Shown here: positions 25,877-35,151 of the stretch, in pieces
Layout: each line of letters starts with the position of its first letter
Position numbering within the stretch: position 1 is the first letter of the stretch
Origin: Tistlia sp040905785
GTDB lineage: Bacteria > Pseudomonadota > Alphaproteobacteria > Kiloniellales > DSM-21159
Direction: 5' to 3'
Length of the DNA stretch: 64,000 nt
NCBI RefSeq assembly: GCF_040905785.1
Contig: NZ_JBBDQW010000078.1
Span: forward strand, 20,414-84,413
Translations under genes and position numbers: made by a program
The notes under the pieces: model-generated
Databases searched by the model: none
Told to the model about the DNA's origin: nothing
What the model saw: the letters and a program-made list of their open reading frames with translations, nothing else

Positions 25877-26533
25877 TCAGGAGACCTCCTGCAGCACCGC
25901 CTCGGTCTCGCCGGCAAGGTCGAGGCGGACCAGCGCGGCGAGCAGGCGCGGCAGGTCCCGGCGGCCGCCGGCGAGCCGGGCGAGGGCTTCGGCGTTCGCC
26001 TCGAGGCCGAGCTTGCCGGCGGCCTCGAGCGCCCGGCGGTCGGCGAAGGGGTAGAGCTCGTCCCAGGCGACCTGGACCTCGCGGAAGAAGACGTCGGCGC
26101 CGACCTCGCCGATACCCTTGAAGGCCTTCAGCAGATCCCGCTCGCGCCGTGGATCGCGCTCGGCCGCCTCGCGCAGCCGACGCAGGTCGCCGCCGTAGCG
26201 CTCGCGCAGCAGGCCGGTGGTATCGCCGATGTAGCGGGCGGTGCTCTCGTCGTAGCGCGCATAGCCGGCTCGATTCAGCACCCGGACCCGCTGCTCCCAG
26301 CTGGTCGCGGCCATCCGCTCCGGCGTCCGCCAGCCCTGCTCGAACAGTGCGGCGGCCGCCGCCTGCGCCTGGGCGGCGCCGATCCGCGCGCTGAACAGCA
26401 GGGACGCCAAGAGCCATTGATAGAGCGGCGCCGGCGTGTTCCTGGCGACCTGGATCTTCAGCTCCTCGGCATGACTCCTCGGGTAGCGCTCCAGCGCCGC
26501 CCGCACGACGTCGCGACCGCTTGGCTTGGCCAT
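25877..26533 (-). CDS. Helix-hairpin-helix DNA glycosylase/endonuclease III-like protein
   Basis: 218 residues with an all-helical HhH-GPD style layout. LYQWLLASLLFSARIGAAQAQAAA (about residues 26-48) matches the first helical core; LLKAFKGIGEVGADVFFREV is the HhH. The lysine found in bifunctional glycosylases after the hairpin is replaced (EVGAD), while an aspartate in YPFADRRAL fits the conserved catalytic Asp position. No Fe-S cysteines are visible. It may be a monofunctional or non-catalytic member; DNA repair is inferred. ATG at 26531-26533; the frame upstream to 26698 crosses a REP-like repeat and is not used. Confidence 0.7.
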   Translation of the reverse strand: MAKPSGRDVVRAALERYPRSHAEELKIQVARNTPAPLYQWLLASLLFSARIGAAQAQAAAAALFEQGWRTPERMAATSWEQRVRVLNRAGYARYDESTARYIGDTTGLLRERYGGDLRRLREAAERDPRRERDLLKAFKGIGEVGADVFFREVQVAWDELYPFADRRALEAAGKLGLEANAEALARLAGGRRDLPRLLAALVRLDLAGETEAVLQEVS

Positions 26534-26630
26534 AGGATAGGCCTCCGTCCGATGCCCTCTGCCCGCCAACGGACGGGGCGGGGCAATGGTTTCCCTCTTG
26601 CGGGCAACTCTTGAAGGCGTCCGAATCTGC

Positions 26631-26725
26631 GCTTCGTGCCGAGCCTGTCGAGGTGCGTGAAGGCACCGGCGGGGACGTGGCACCGACGGGGTTTCCACGT
26701 CCCTTGACCAAGCTCGGGACGAAGC
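26631..26725. repeat. Inverted pair of REP-like elements
   Basis: GCTTCGTGCCGAGCCTGTCGAGG (from 26631) and the inverted partner ending in AAGCTCGGGACGAAGC (26710-26725) flank a 40-bp spacer in the 237-bp gap between the endonuclease-like and acyl-CoA dehydrogenase genes. Same type as 5844-5870. Confidence 0.65.
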
Positions 26726-26770
26726 AGGGGAAGGTGCCGGGGTCCCCCTCGTCGGCGCGCGGCCTGCGCC

Positions 26771-27931
26771 TCAGTAGGAGCGCGGCAGGCCCAGCACGTG
26801 TTCGGCGAGGTAGGAGAGGATCAGGTTGGTCGAGATCGGCGCCACCTGATAGAGCCGGGTTTCGCGGAACTTGCGCTCGACATCGTACTCCTCGGCGAAG
26901 CCGAAGCCGCCGTGGGTCTGCAGGCAGGCGTTGGCGGCCTCGAAGGAGGCGTCGGCGGCGAGCAGCTTGGCCATATTGGCCTCGGCGCCGGGATTGCCAC
27001 CGGCCTCGTAGAGCCGCAAGGCCTCGCGCACCATCAGCTCGGCGGCCCGCATGTTGGCGTAGGCCCGCGCGATCGGGAACTGCACGCCCTGGTTCTGGCC
27101 GATCGGCCGGCCGAAGACCTCGCGCTCGCGGGCGTAGGCACCGGCCTTCTCGATGAACCACTTGGCGTCGCCGACACACTCGGCGGCGATCAGGATGCGC
27201 TCGGCGTTCATGCCCGAGAGGATGTAGCGGAACCCCCGCCCCTCCTCGCCGACCAGGTTCTCGGCCGGCACCTCCATGTCCTCGAAGAAGACCTCGCAGG
27301 TGTTGTGGTTCATCATCGTGCGGATCGGCCGGATCGTCAGGCCCTTGCCGAGCACGCTGCGCATGTCGACGATGAAGGTCGAGAGGCCCTCGGTCCGCTT
27401 CGCCGCCTGGTCGCGCGGCGTCGTGCGCGCCAGCAGCAGCATCAGGTCCGAGTGCTCGGCACGGCTGGTCCAGATCTTCTGGCCGTTGACGACGTAGCGG
27501 TCGCCCTCGCGCCGGGCCGTGGTGCGCAGCGCCGTGGTATCGGTGCCGCTGCCCGGCTCGGTGACGCCGAAGGCCTGCAGGCGCAGCTCGCCGCTGGCGA
27601 TCTTCGGCAGGTAGGCCTGCTTCTGCGCCTCGCTGCCGTGCCGCAGAACCGTGCCCATGACGTACATCTGCGCGTGGCAGGCGGCGCCGTTGCAGCCCTG
27701 GCGCTGGATCTCCTCGAGGATCGCGGCGGCCGCCGAGAGCGGCAGGCCGGCGCCGCCGTAGCTCTCGGGGATCAGCGCGGCCAGCCAGCCGCCCTCGGTC
27801 AGGGCGCGCACGAACTCGGTCGGATAGGCCCGCTCCGCGTCGAGGCGGCGCCAGTAGTCGCCCGGGAAGTCCGCGCAGAGTCGGGCGACGGCTTCGCGGA
27901 TCTCGGGGTAGGTCTCGGGCGAATCGGTCAT
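26771..27931 (-). CDS. Acyl-CoA dehydrogenase family protein
   Basis: 386 residues, the standard length. LQAFGVTEPGSGTDTTALRTTA (about 120-141) binds FAD and substrate; YVVNGQKIWTSRAEHSD, GRPIGQNQGVQFPIA and the C-terminal QTHGGFGFAEEYDVERKFRETRLYQVAPISTN are typical. FAD-dependent alpha,beta-oxidation of an acyl-CoA in the cytoplasm. The ATG at 27929-27931 is used because MTDSPETYPEIREAVARL is the usual family start; the frame to 28015 has no support. It is divergent from the FAH-family gene. The exact acyl substrate is not predictable. Confidence 0.9.
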   Translation of the reverse strand: MTDSPETYPEIREAVARLCADFPGDYWRRLDAERAYPTEFVRALTEGGWLAALIPESYGGAGLPLSAAAAILEEIQRQGCNGAACHAQMYVMGTVLRHGSEAQKQAYLPKIASGELRLQAFGVTEPGSGTDTTALRTTARREGDRYVVNGQKIWTSRAEHSDLMLLLARTTPRDQAAKRTEGLSTFIVDMRSVLGKGLTIRPIRTMMNHNTCEVFFEDMEVPAENLVGEEGRGFRYILSGMNAERILIAAECVGDAKWFIEKAGAYAREREVFGRPIGQNQGVQFPIARAYANMRAAELMVREALRLYEAGGNPGAEANMAKLLAADASFEAANACLQTHGGFGFAEEYDVERKFRETRLYQVAPISTNLILSYLAEHVLGLPRSY

Positions 27932-28086
27932 CTCGGTACGCTTGCTCCTGATCGGTCCCGCTGGCGACGCAGCCCAGGCTCCAGGTCTTGCGGCCTGTCG
28001 CTCCGGCCCGCGCATTGCTAACGTCGCGGTGCGCGCCCGGCAACGCCCGCGGCCTCGATCACGACCTCAAGGGGGGACAGACGCCG

Positions 28087-29253
28087 ATGCTCGAGATCAC
28101 CAGCTTGCTCCCCGAGGACGCCGCCGAGGCGGCGCTCTGCGGCCGCGTCTGGCGACCCAGCCTGGATGGTCCCTCGCTGGTCGCGATCCGGCCCGAGGGC
28201 GTCTTCGACGTCACCGCGGCCTGGCCGACCGCCAGCGCCCTGGCGGCCGAGAGCGACCCGGCGGCGGCCCTGCGCGCCTGCGCCGGCGAGCGCATCGGCG
28301 AGCTGGCGCCGATCGCCGCCAACACGCCGCCGGACGGTCGGGATCCGCAGCGGGACTGGCTGCTGGCCCCGATCGACCTGCAGGCCATCAAGGCGAGCGG
28401 CGTCACCTTCGTCGTCTCGCTGCTCGAGCGGGTCATCGAGGAGCGGGCGCGCGGCAACCCCAAGGACGCCGCGGCGATCCGCGACCAGGTCGAGAGCCTG
28501 GTCGGCGGCGACTTGGCGAGGCTGGCGCCGGGCTCGCCCGAGGCCATGGCGCTCAAGGAGACGCTGGTCGCCCAGGGCCTGTGGAGCCAGTACCTGGAGG
28601 TCGGCATCGGTCCGGACGCCGAGATCTTCACCAAGGCGCAGCCGCTCTCGGCGGTCGGCAGCGGCATGGACGCCGGCCTGCACCCCGCCTCGACCTGGAA
28701 CAACCCCGAACCGGAGGCGGTCCTGGTGATCGCGCCCGACGGCCGGCCGGTCGGCGCGACCCTGGGCAACGACGTCAACCTCCGCGACTTCGAGGGCCGC
28801 TCGGCGCTGCTGCTCGGCCTTGCCAAGGACAACAATGCCTCCTGCGCGATCGGCCCCTTCCTGCGCTTCTTCGACGCCGACTTCTCGCTCGACAGCGTAC
28901 GCCGGATGGACGTCGCGCTCGAGGTCGAGGGCGAGGACGGCTTCCACCTGGAGGCCGTCTCCTCGCTGTCGAAGATCAGCCGCGACCCCGCCGACCTGGT
29001 GCGCCAGGCGATCGGCCCGAACCACCGCTACCCCGACGGCCTGGTGCTGTTCCTCGGCACCATGTTCGCCCCGGTCCAGGACCGCGACACGCCGGGCGGC
29101 GGCTTCACCCACAAGAGCGGCGACCGGGTGACGATCTCGGCGCCGCAGCTCGGCGCCCTGGTCAACCGCATGCGCCCGGCCCCCGAGTGCGAGCCCTGGC
29201 GCTTCGGCGCCGGCGCCCTGATGCGCAGCCTCGCTCGGCGCGGGGTGATCTGA
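28087..29253 (+). CDS. Fumarylacetoacetate hydrolase (FAH)-family protein
   Basis: 388 residues, the longer FAH subtype. The C-terminal FAH fold carries PEPEAVLVIAPDGRPVGATLGNDVNLRDFEGRSALLLG with the conserved acidic metal ligands (E-x-E then D). This layout resembles 2-keto-3-deoxy-pentonate dehydratases (XylX-like) as much as C-C hydrolases, so dehydration of a 2-keto-3-deoxy sugar acid is one option. ATG 28087 has AAGGGGGG upstream. It is followed by a 500-bp gap, so it is probably monocistronic. Confidence 0.82.
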   Translation: MLEITSLLPEDAAEAALCGRVWRPSLDGPSLVAIRPEGVFDVTAAWPTASALAAESDPAAALRACAGERIGELAPIAANTPPDGRDPQRDWLLAPIDLQAIKASGVTFVVSLLERVIEERARGNPKDAAAIRDQVESLVGGDLARLAPGSPEAMALKETLVAQGLWSQYLEVGIGPDAEIFTKAQPLSAVGSGMDAGLHPASTWNNPEPEAVLVIAPDGRPVGATLGNDVNLRDFEGRSALLLGLAKDNNASCAIGPFLRFFDADFSLDSVRRMDVALEVEGEDGFHLEAVSSLSKISRDPADLVRQAIGPNHRYPDGLVLFLGTMFAPVQDRDTPGGGFTHKSGDRVTISAPQLGALVNRMRPAPECEPWRFGAGALMRSLARRGVI

Positions 29254-29335
29254 GCGATCCGCGGGACCCGGGGGGTCCTGCGGGCGGCAACGCGCGCGAC
29301 GGGCGAGGAGAGGCCTGTCTTCCGCGGAGACGAAA

Positions 29336-29362
29336 AAGCCGCCCTCACGGGAGGGACGGCTT
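29336..29362 (-). terminator. Rho-independent terminator for the small leftward gene
   Basis: A GC-rich stem (AAGCCGCCCTC / GAGGGACGGCTT with one bulge) is followed, reading leftwards, by TTTTTC. It lies 66 bp downstream of the 28-residue ORF stop. The stem may also end the rightward FAH transcript, though no T-tract follows in that direction. Confidence 0.7.
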
Positions 29363-29427
29363 GAAGCGGAGCGAGACGGACCGGAGGCCGCCGCGAGGAA
29401 AGGCGCCCTGGGATGCGAGCCGAAGGT

Positions 29428-29514
29428 TCAGAAGATCAGGGCGAAGAAGCCGATCACGACCAGAAGGCCGATCAGGAAGATGATTCCGATGGTGCCGCCG
29501 AGAAATTTCAGCAT
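29428..29514 (-). CDS. Small hydrophobic single-helix membrane protein (28 aa)
   Basis: ATG at 29512-29514, stop TGA at 29428-29430. The 28-residue product starts MLKFLGGTIGIIFLIG and continues as an unbroken hydrophobic stretch (LLVVIGFFALIF), a single membrane helix with one lysine at residue 3 in the cytoplasm. GGAG lies 6 bases before the ATG, and a good terminator follows, so this looks like a complete tiny transcription unit rather than a chance frame. Function unknown; helices of this size usually modulate a membrane complex or respond to stress. It is too short for standard gene calling. Confidence 0.65.
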   Translation of the reverse strand: MLKFLGGTIGIIFLIGLLVVIGFFALIF

Positions 29515-29660
29515 TCGTCGCTCCGTTTGCGGTTCGGCGGCCGTCTCCGGAAGGAAGCCGGCCACCCTGGAGAATCGGCCGCCCGCGGTTTCCGGTGGCT
29601 GCGGGCGCCCTATCGCCAGAACGCCGTCACCAAGACGGCCGTTCCCGCCCGCAGGCTATC

Positions 29661-29674
29661 TTGATCTGGCGCAA
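29661..29674. promoter_or_regulatory. Near-consensus FNR/FixK box before the Lon-like gene
   Basis: TTGATCTGGCGCAA has one mismatch from TTGA-N6-TCAA (GCAA in the right arm). It is centred about 91 bp before the Lon-like start and is followed by GGCC, much as the other boxes are followed by GGC. Weaker than the eight perfect sites downstream. Confidence 0.4.
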
Positions 29675-29758
29675 GGCCGCCGGCGTCCGCTTGGCTGAGA
29701 CTTCAGTGGCGGCCTTTGGCCTCGAGACGACATAGCCAATTCGAATCAGGGAGAGAAG

Positions 29759-32191
29759 ATGGCGAAGTCCGCCGCCGAGCCTGCGCTCGTCCCGCTGCCG
29801 GCCGCGCGCCTGCGACGACGCTGCGATCCTGCCGCGTTCGGTTTCGAGACGACGAACGAGCTCGAGCCGCTCGACGGCTTCCTGGGTCAGGAGCGAGCGC
29901 TCGAAGCCCTCGACTTCGGCACCTCGATAGAACGGGCCGGCTTCAACCTCTTCGTGCTCGGCCGGCCGGCGACGGGTCGGCACACCAGGGTCCGGCGCTA
30001 CCTCGTCGAGCTTGCGGCCCGCCGGCCGGCACCGGCCGACTGGGTTTATGTCAACGACTTCGACTTGCCGCAGCGGCCCAAGGCGATGAGCCTGCCGAGC
30101 GGGCGCGCCGCGGCCCTTCGCGAGGGCATGGCGGAGGCCATCGAGGATCTTTCCACCGCCCTGCCGGCCGTCTTCGACAGTGACGAGTATCGCCGCCGGC
30201 GCCGGGGCATCGACGAGGAATCCGAGGAGGCGCAGGAACAGGCAGTCGAAGGCCTGCGGAAGGAGGCGGGGCGGCGCGGGGTTGCCCTGCTGCATACGCC
30301 TCTGGGCTTCGCCCTGGCACCGCTGCGCGACGGGCAGGTCGTCAAGCCGGAGGTCTTCAACGCCTGGCCGGAGGCGGAGCAGCGCGAGGTGCATCGCGTC
30401 ATCACCGAGCTCCAGGAGACGCTGCGCGGCGTCCTGGAGCGAATGCCAAGACTGGACAAAGAGCGCCGGAAGAAGCTGCGCGAACTCGACCGGGAGTTCG
30501 CGGCGGTCGCCGTCGACCACGGTCTGGCCGATCTCGTGCAGGCCTTCGCCGACCTGCCGGCGGTCGGCCGACATCTTGAGGCCGTGCGCGAGGACCTTGT
30601 CGAGAATGCCGGGCTGTTCACCGCCCCGGGTGTCGAGGAGGCCCTGCAGGCCGGACATGCCGCGGAGCAGGGGGAGCTGCGTCGCTATGAGATCAACGTC
30701 CTGGTCAGCAACGGCCATGACGGCGGCGCACCGGTCGTGCAGGAAGACCACCCGACGCTGCCCAACCTGCTGGGTCGGATCGAGCACCTGCAGCAGATGG
30801 GCACCCTGGTCACCAACTTCACGCTGATCAAGGCCGGCGCCCTGCACCGGGCCAACGGCGGCTACCTGCTGCTCGATGCACACCGGCTGCTCGTCGAGCC
30901 CCTCGCCTGGCCCGCCTTGAAGCGGGCGCTTCGCAACGGCCGCATCGTCGTCGAGTCCCTCGGCGAGTATCTCAGCCTGGTCTCGACCGTCTCGCTCGAG
31001 CCGGAGCCGATCCCCTTCGCGGCCAAGGTCGTCCTGTTCGGCGAGCGGCTGGTCTATTATCTGCTCTCCGAGCTGGACCCCGACTTCCCGGAGATCTTCA
31101 AGGTCGCCGTCGACTTCGGCGACGAGGTCGCGCACAACGAAGACACCCTCACCGCCTACGCGCGCCTGATTGCGGCGATGGTCAAGCGCGAGCAGCTGCT
31201 GCCTTTCGACCGGACCGGCGTGGCCCGCCTGCTGGAGCACAGCGGCCGGCTCGCGGAAGATGCCGAGCGCCTGTCCGTGCGGCTCGGCCCGATCGCCGAT
31301 CTGGCCCGCGAGGCCGACCACCTGGCCCGGCAGGAGGCGGCACCGGCGATCGCCGCAGCCCACGTCGCGCGCGCTGAGCGCGCTGCTCGCCGGCGCCTCG
31401 ACCGGCTGCGCGAAAAGCACCAGGAGGCGATGGTGCGCGACATCCTGCTGATCGACAGCGACGGGGAGAAGGTCGGACAAGTCAACGGCTTGAGCGTCGT
31501 GTCGCTCGGCAGCAACGCCTTCGGCCAGCCCAGCCGGATCTCGGCCAGAGTTCGTCTCGGAGCCGGACGGGTGGTCGACATCGAGCGAGAGACCGAGCTC
31601 GGCGGGCCGCTGCACTCCAAGGGCGTGCTGATCCTCTCGGGGCTGCTGGCCGCGCGCTACGCCCTCGACTGGCCAGTCTCCCTCGCCGCCAGCCTGGTGT
31701 TTGAACAGTCCTACGGTGGCGTCGAGGGCGACAGCGCCTCGGCGGCGGAGGGCTGCGCGCTGCTCTCGGCGATCGCCGAGCTGCCGCTGCGCCAGGACCT
31801 GGCGATCACCGGCTCGATCAACCAGTTCGGCGAGATCCAGGCGATCGGCGGGGTCAACGAAAAGACCGAGGGCTTCTTCGAGCTCTGCACCGCACGCGGC
31901 CTGACCGGACGTCAGGGGGTGATCGTACCCGCGGCCAATGTCCAGCACCTGATGCTGCGCGACGAGGTGGTGGCGGCCTGCGCCGAAGGCCGCTTCGCGG
32001 TCTATGCGGTTGCCCATCTCGACCAGGCGGTGTCGCTGCTGACCGGGCGGGCGGCCGGAGAGCGCGGTGCCGACGGGCTGTTCCCACCGGAAACCGTCAA
32101 CCGACTGGTCGAGGACCGTCTGATCGGCCTGGCGCAGCGGCGCCTGGAGCTTGCCCGACGGGCCGAGGAAGCGAAGGGTGCCGAGGAATGA
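29759..32191 (+). CDS. Lon-family ATP-dependent protease (LonB/AAA_32 type)
   Basis: 810 residues. The N-terminal AAA-like part has a degenerate Walker A (VLGRPATGRHT, about 66-76), as is normal for this Lon branch. A long insert follows, then LIKAGALHRANGGYLLLDAHRLL (the AAA_32 block). The C-terminal Lon protease domain has the catalytic dyad Ser659 (EGDSASAAE) and Lys702 (VNEKTEGFF). It degrades misfolded or regulatory proteins in the cytoplasm. ATG 29759 has AGGGAGAG upstream. The stop overlaps the start of the next gene by 4 bp. It opens the stress island; a near-consensus FNR box precedes it. Confidence 0.9.
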   Translation: MAKSAAEPALVPLPAARLRRRCDPAAFGFETTNELEPLDGFLGQERALEALDFGTSIERAGFNLFVLGRPATGRHTRVRRYLVELAARRPAPADWVYVNDFDLPQRPKAMSLPSGRAAALREGMAEAIEDLSTALPAVFDSDEYRRRRRGIDEESEEAQEQAVEGLRKEAGRRGVALLHTPLGFALAPLRDGQVVKPEVFNAWPEAEQREVHRVITELQETLRGVLERMPRLDKERRKKLRELDREFAAVAVDHGLADLVQAFADLPAVGRHLEAVREDLVENAGLFTAPGVEEALQAGHAAEQGELRRYEINVLVSNGHDGGAPVVQEDHPTLPNLLGRIEHLQQMGTLVTNFTLIKAGALHRANGGYLLLDAHRLLVEPLAWPALKRALRNGRIVVESLGEYLSLVSTVSLEPEPIPFAAKVVLFGERLVYYLLSELDPDFPEIFKVAVDFGDEVAHNEDTLTAYARLIAAMVKREQLLPFDRTGVARLLEHSGRLAEDAERLSVRLGPIADLAREADHLARQEAAPAIAAAHVARAERAARRRLDRLREKHQEAMVRDILLIDSDGEKVGQVNGLSVVSLGSNAFGQPSRISARVRLGAGRVVDIERETELGGPLHSKGVLILSGLLAARYALDWPVSLAASLVFEQSYGGVEGDSASAAEGCALLSAIAELPLRQDLAITGSINQFGEIQAIGGVNEKTEGFFELCTARGLTGRQGVIVPAANVQHLMLRDEVVAACAEGRFAVYAVAHLDQAVSLLTGRAAGERGADGLFPPETVNRLVEDRLIGLAQRRLELARRAEEAKGAEE

Positions 32192-33030
32192 ACGGCAAGG
32201 CGGGCGGCTGGCAACCGAGGCGCGTCGTGATGAGCCTGCTGGCCGACGCAGACGGTCGCGCGGCCTTGGCGCAAGCGGCGCAGCTGGCGCGGTCGCTTGG
32301 CTCCGAGCTCGCCTGCGTCTTCGTCGAGGAGAGTGATCTCATGGCTTTGGCGGCCCTGCCGAACAGCGCCGAGATCGGCAGGGTCAGCGGCCGTCTGCGG
32401 CCGATCGACAGCCGCACGCTGAACGCCGAGCTGGCGCGCAACCTGGCCGCCGTCCGGCGGGACTTCTCGGCACTCGCCGGGACCCTCGTCGGGGCGGGCG
32501 AACGCGAGGTCGAGGTCCTGCGCGGCCACGCGCTCGACCCCTTCCGCCGGGCGCTGCCCGACGACCTGCTGTTTTATGCCGGATCCCTGCGGCGTCTGGC
32601 CGGGCGGGATCTGATGGAAACGTTGCAGGAGGCGGCGCTGCGCACCGCCGGCATCCTGCTGCCCCAGGCGCAGCCGACGGCGGCCGCCGGGCCCGTGGTG
32701 GCGGTCGTGGGCTCGGCGGCCGGCGCCGAGCGGATCCTGCCGGTGCTGCAGCGGCTCGCCGGAGGCCCGGGCAGTGCCATCGAGATCTTCCTGGCCGGGG
32801 CGCCGGCACGACTGCCGCCGGGGCTCGCGGCCGGTGCGCCGGGCGTTCGGCTGCGAGGGGTCGAAGGCTCGGCCGCGCTGCACAGCGTGGCGGCGATCGC
32901 AGCGCGCAGCGGGGCGCGCCTGCTGGTCAGCGAGACCGGCGCGGCACTCCTGAGCCAGGGCGCCGAGCTGCGTGCCGTCCTGCGCCAGCTTCGCTGCCCG
33001 CTGCTGCTGATGAACCAGGAGGGAGGATGA
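32188..33030 (+). CDS. Universal-stress-protein-like, two-domain hypothetical protein
   Basis: 280 residues. RRVVMSLLADADGRAALAQAAQLARSLGSELACVFVEE (about 11-48) is the beta-alpha-beta start of a universal-stress/HUP fold. A second half begins at GPVVAVVGSAAGAERILPVLQRLAG and ends ARLLVSETG...LRCPLLLMNQ, like the terminal strand of UspA. No clear ATP-binding G-2x-G-9x-G(S/T) motif is visible, so nucleotide binding is doubtful. It is translationally coupled to the Lon-like gene (ATGA overlap), so the two probably act in the same response. Confidence 0.65.
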   Translation: MNGKAGGWQPRRVVMSLLADADGRAALAQAAQLARSLGSELACVFVEESDLMALAALPNSAEIGRVSGRLRPIDSRTLNAELARNLAAVRRDFSALAGTLVGAGEREVEVLRGHALDPFRRALPDDLLFYAGSLRRLAGRDLMETLQEAALRTAGILLPQAQPTAAAGPVVAVVGSAAGAERILPVLQRLAGGPGSAIEIFLAGAPARLPPGLAAGAPGVRLRGVEGSAALHSVAAIAARSGARLLVSETGAALLSQGAELRAVLRQLRCPLLLMNQEGG

Positions 33031-33118
33031 CCGCCGAAGGGGAGTGGTCGCCCCTCAGGCGCTTGCCGGCTACCATCGCGGATCGGTCGAGCCAGACAAC
33101 GGTCACGGGAGAGGCAGC

Positions 33119-33757
33119 ATGACCAGGTTCCGACCGACGGCCGCCGACTGCCTGGTGGTCGTCGACCTCCAGAACGACTTCATGCCGCAAGGGGCGCTGG
33201 CCGTGCCCGAGGGCGACGCGGTGGTGCCGCTGGTCAACCACCTGATGGAGGGATTCGAGCACGTCGTCGCGACCCAGGACTGGCACCCGCGCGACCACTT
33301 CTCCTTCGCCTCCACCCGGCCGGGCCGTGCGCCCTTCGAGACCATCGAGGCGCCCTACGGTCGGCAGACGCTGTGGCCGGACCACTGCGTGCAGGGCACG
33401 CCCGGCGCCGCCTTTCACCCCGACTTCGCCGCCGACCGCGCCCAGCTGATCCTGCGCAAGGGCTTCCGGCGCGACATCGACTCCTATTCCGCCTTCTGCG
33501 AGAACGATCGCCGCACGCCCACCGGCCTGACCGGCTACCTCCGCGAACGCGGCTTCCGGCGCCTGTTCTTCGCCGGGCTGGCGACCGACTTCTGCGTGCG
33601 CTGGTCGGTCGAGGACGCAAGGCGCGAAGGCTTCGAGGCCGTCATCGTGGAAGACGCCTGCCGCGCCATCGACCTGGAGGGATCCCTGGCCGCCGCGCAG
33701 ACGGCGATGCAGAGCGCCGGCGCCGTCCGCCTCCGTGCCGCCGATCTCGCCGGCTGA
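33119..33757 (+). CDS. pncA: Nicotinamidase (isochorismatase family)
   Basis: 212 residues. The catalytic triad Asp16 (VVVDLQNDF), Lys114 (ILRKGF) and Cys159 (GLATDFCV) is complete, and Asp54, His56 (TQDWHPRDHF) and His89 (WPDHCVQGT) fit the PncA metal site. It converts nicotinamide to nicotinate for NAD salvage. The ATG at 33119 with GGAGAGG upstream is preferred over 33044. It is followed 7 bp later by nicotinate phosphoribosyltransferase, which uses its product. It is 88 bp after the stress-protein gene, possibly on the same transcript. Confidence 0.93.
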   Translation: MTRFRPTAADCLVVVDLQNDFMPQGALAVPEGDAVVPLVNHLMEGFEHVVATQDWHPRDHFSFASTRPGRAPFETIEAPYGRQTLWPDHCVQGTPGAAFHPDFAADRAQLILRKGFRRDIDSYSAFCENDRRTPTGLTGYLRERGFRRLFFAGLATDFCVRWSVEDARREGFEAVIVEDACRAIDLEGSLAAAQTAMQSAGAVRLRAADLAG

Positions 33758-33764
33758 TCGCCAG

Positions 33765-35126
33765 ATGACCACTGCCCTGCCCGACATCGACTACGGCCGC
33801 AGCCTGCTGCTGACCGACCTCTATCAGCTCAACATGCTGGAGGCCTATGCCTCCGCCGGCATGCGGGGCACGGCGGTCTTCGAGTTCTTCGTGCGTCGCC
33901 TGCCGGCAAGCCGCGGCTTCCTGATGGCGGCCGGCCTGGAGCAGGTCGTCGGCTTCCTGCTCGAGGCACGGGTCAGCGAGCGGGAGATCGCCTGGCTGCG
34001 CGAGTCCGGCCGCTTCTCGGAGGAGCTGATCGCCTACCTCGCCGGCTTCCACTTCACCGGCGACCTGGAGGCCCTGCCCGAGGGCACGCTGGTGTTCGCC
34101 GACGAGCCGCTGATCAGGATCACCGCGCCGATCGCCGAGGCGCAGCTGGTCGAGACGCGCCTAGTCAACTTCCTGCAGTACCAGACGCTGGTCGCCTCCA
34201 AGGCGGCGCGCATGGTGTTGGCGGCACCGGGCAGGAGCCTGGTTGACTTCGGCCTGCGCCGCGCCCACAGCGGCGAGGCCGGCCTCCTCGCGGCCCGCGC
34301 CGCCTACCTCGCCGGTTTCGCCGGCACAGCGAGCGTGCCCGCCGGGCAGCACTTCGGCATCCCGCTCTACGGCACCATGGCCCACTCCTACATTCAGGCC
34401 TTCGAGAGCGAAGCCGAGGCCTTCCTGGCCTTCGCCCGGGCGCGCCCCGACCAGACGGTCTTCCTACTCGACACCTACGACACCGAGCGGGCGGCCGCGA
34501 CGGTCGCCAGGATCGCGCCGACGCTTGCCGCCGAGGGCATCGTGACCCGCGGCGTGCGTCTAGACAGCGGCGACCTTGGGGCGCACGCCCGCAAGGTGCG
34601 CGCGATTCTCGACGGCGCCGGCCTGGGCGAGGTCCAGATCGTCGCCAGCGGCGGCCTGGACGAGGATGAGTTGGCCGCCCTGACGGCTCGGGACGCGCCG
34701 ATCGACGTCTACGGCATCGGCACCAGCCTGGTCACCTCGGAAGACCTGCCGGGCCTCGATTGCGCCTACAAGCTCAAGGCCTATGACGGCAGCCCGCGCC
34801 GCAAGCGCTCCGAGAAGAAGGCCTACTGGCCCGGCCCGACCCAGGTTCATCGTCGTCTCGACGCCGCCGGCCGCCTGGCCGGGGACCGGCTGACCCGTGC
34901 CGAGGAGACCGCCGAGGGCGAGGCGCTGCTGCGGCCGGTGATGCGGGCCGGCAGCCTGATCGCGCCCTTGCCCAGCCTGGGCGAGGTTCGCGAGCACTCT
35001 GCCCAGGAGCTTAGCCGTCTGCCCGAGTCCCTGACCCGGCTCGAGGGCCCGTCGCGCTACGAGGCGGTGGTGTCGGAGGCGCTGCGCGACCTCGCCGCGG
35101 CCGTCGATCGGGCCGTCGGCAGGTGA
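33765..35126 (+). CDS. pncB: Nicotinate phosphoribosyltransferase
   Basis: 453 residues. LTDLYQLNMLEAY (about 16-28) is the family start. VDFGLRRAHSGEAG (about 160-173), IPLYGTMAHSYIQAFESE and VRLDSGDLGAHARKVR are the conserved phosphoribosyl- and nicotinate-binding blocks. It makes nicotinate mononucleotide from nicotinate and PRPP with ATP hydrolysis. ATG 33765 is chosen because it follows the pncA stop directly and gives the normal N-terminus. PRPP could come from the PRPP synthetase encoded 2 kb downstream, so the island holds a nearly self-sufficient NAD salvage set. Confidence 0.93.
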   Translation: MTTALPDIDYGRSLLLTDLYQLNMLEAYASAGMRGTAVFEFFVRRLPASRGFLMAAGLEQVVGFLLEARVSEREIAWLRESGRFSEELIAYLAGFHFTGDLEALPEGTLVFADEPLIRITAPIAEAQLVETRLVNFLQYQTLVASKAARMVLAAPGRSLVDFGLRRAHSGEAGLLAARAAYLAGFAGTASVPAGQHFGIPLYGTMAHSYIQAFESEAEAFLAFARARPDQTVFLLDTYDTERAAATVARIAPTLAAEGIVTRGVRLDSGDLGAHARKVRAILDGAGLGEVQIVASGGLDEDELAALTARDAPIDVYGIGTSLVTSEDLPGLDCAYKLKAYDGSPRRKRSEKKAYWPGPTQVHRRLDAAGRLAGDRLTRAEETAEGEALLRPVMRAGSLIAPLPSLGEVREHSAQELSRLPESLTRLEGPSRYEAVVSEALRDLAAAVDRAVGR

Positions 35127-35151
35127 CTCTCGCTGCTCCTGGCTGCCGCCA

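Noticed and set aside
26704..26717. TTGACCAAGCTCGG as an FNR box
   Set aside because: The right half does not match TCAA; the sequence belongs to a REP-like element.
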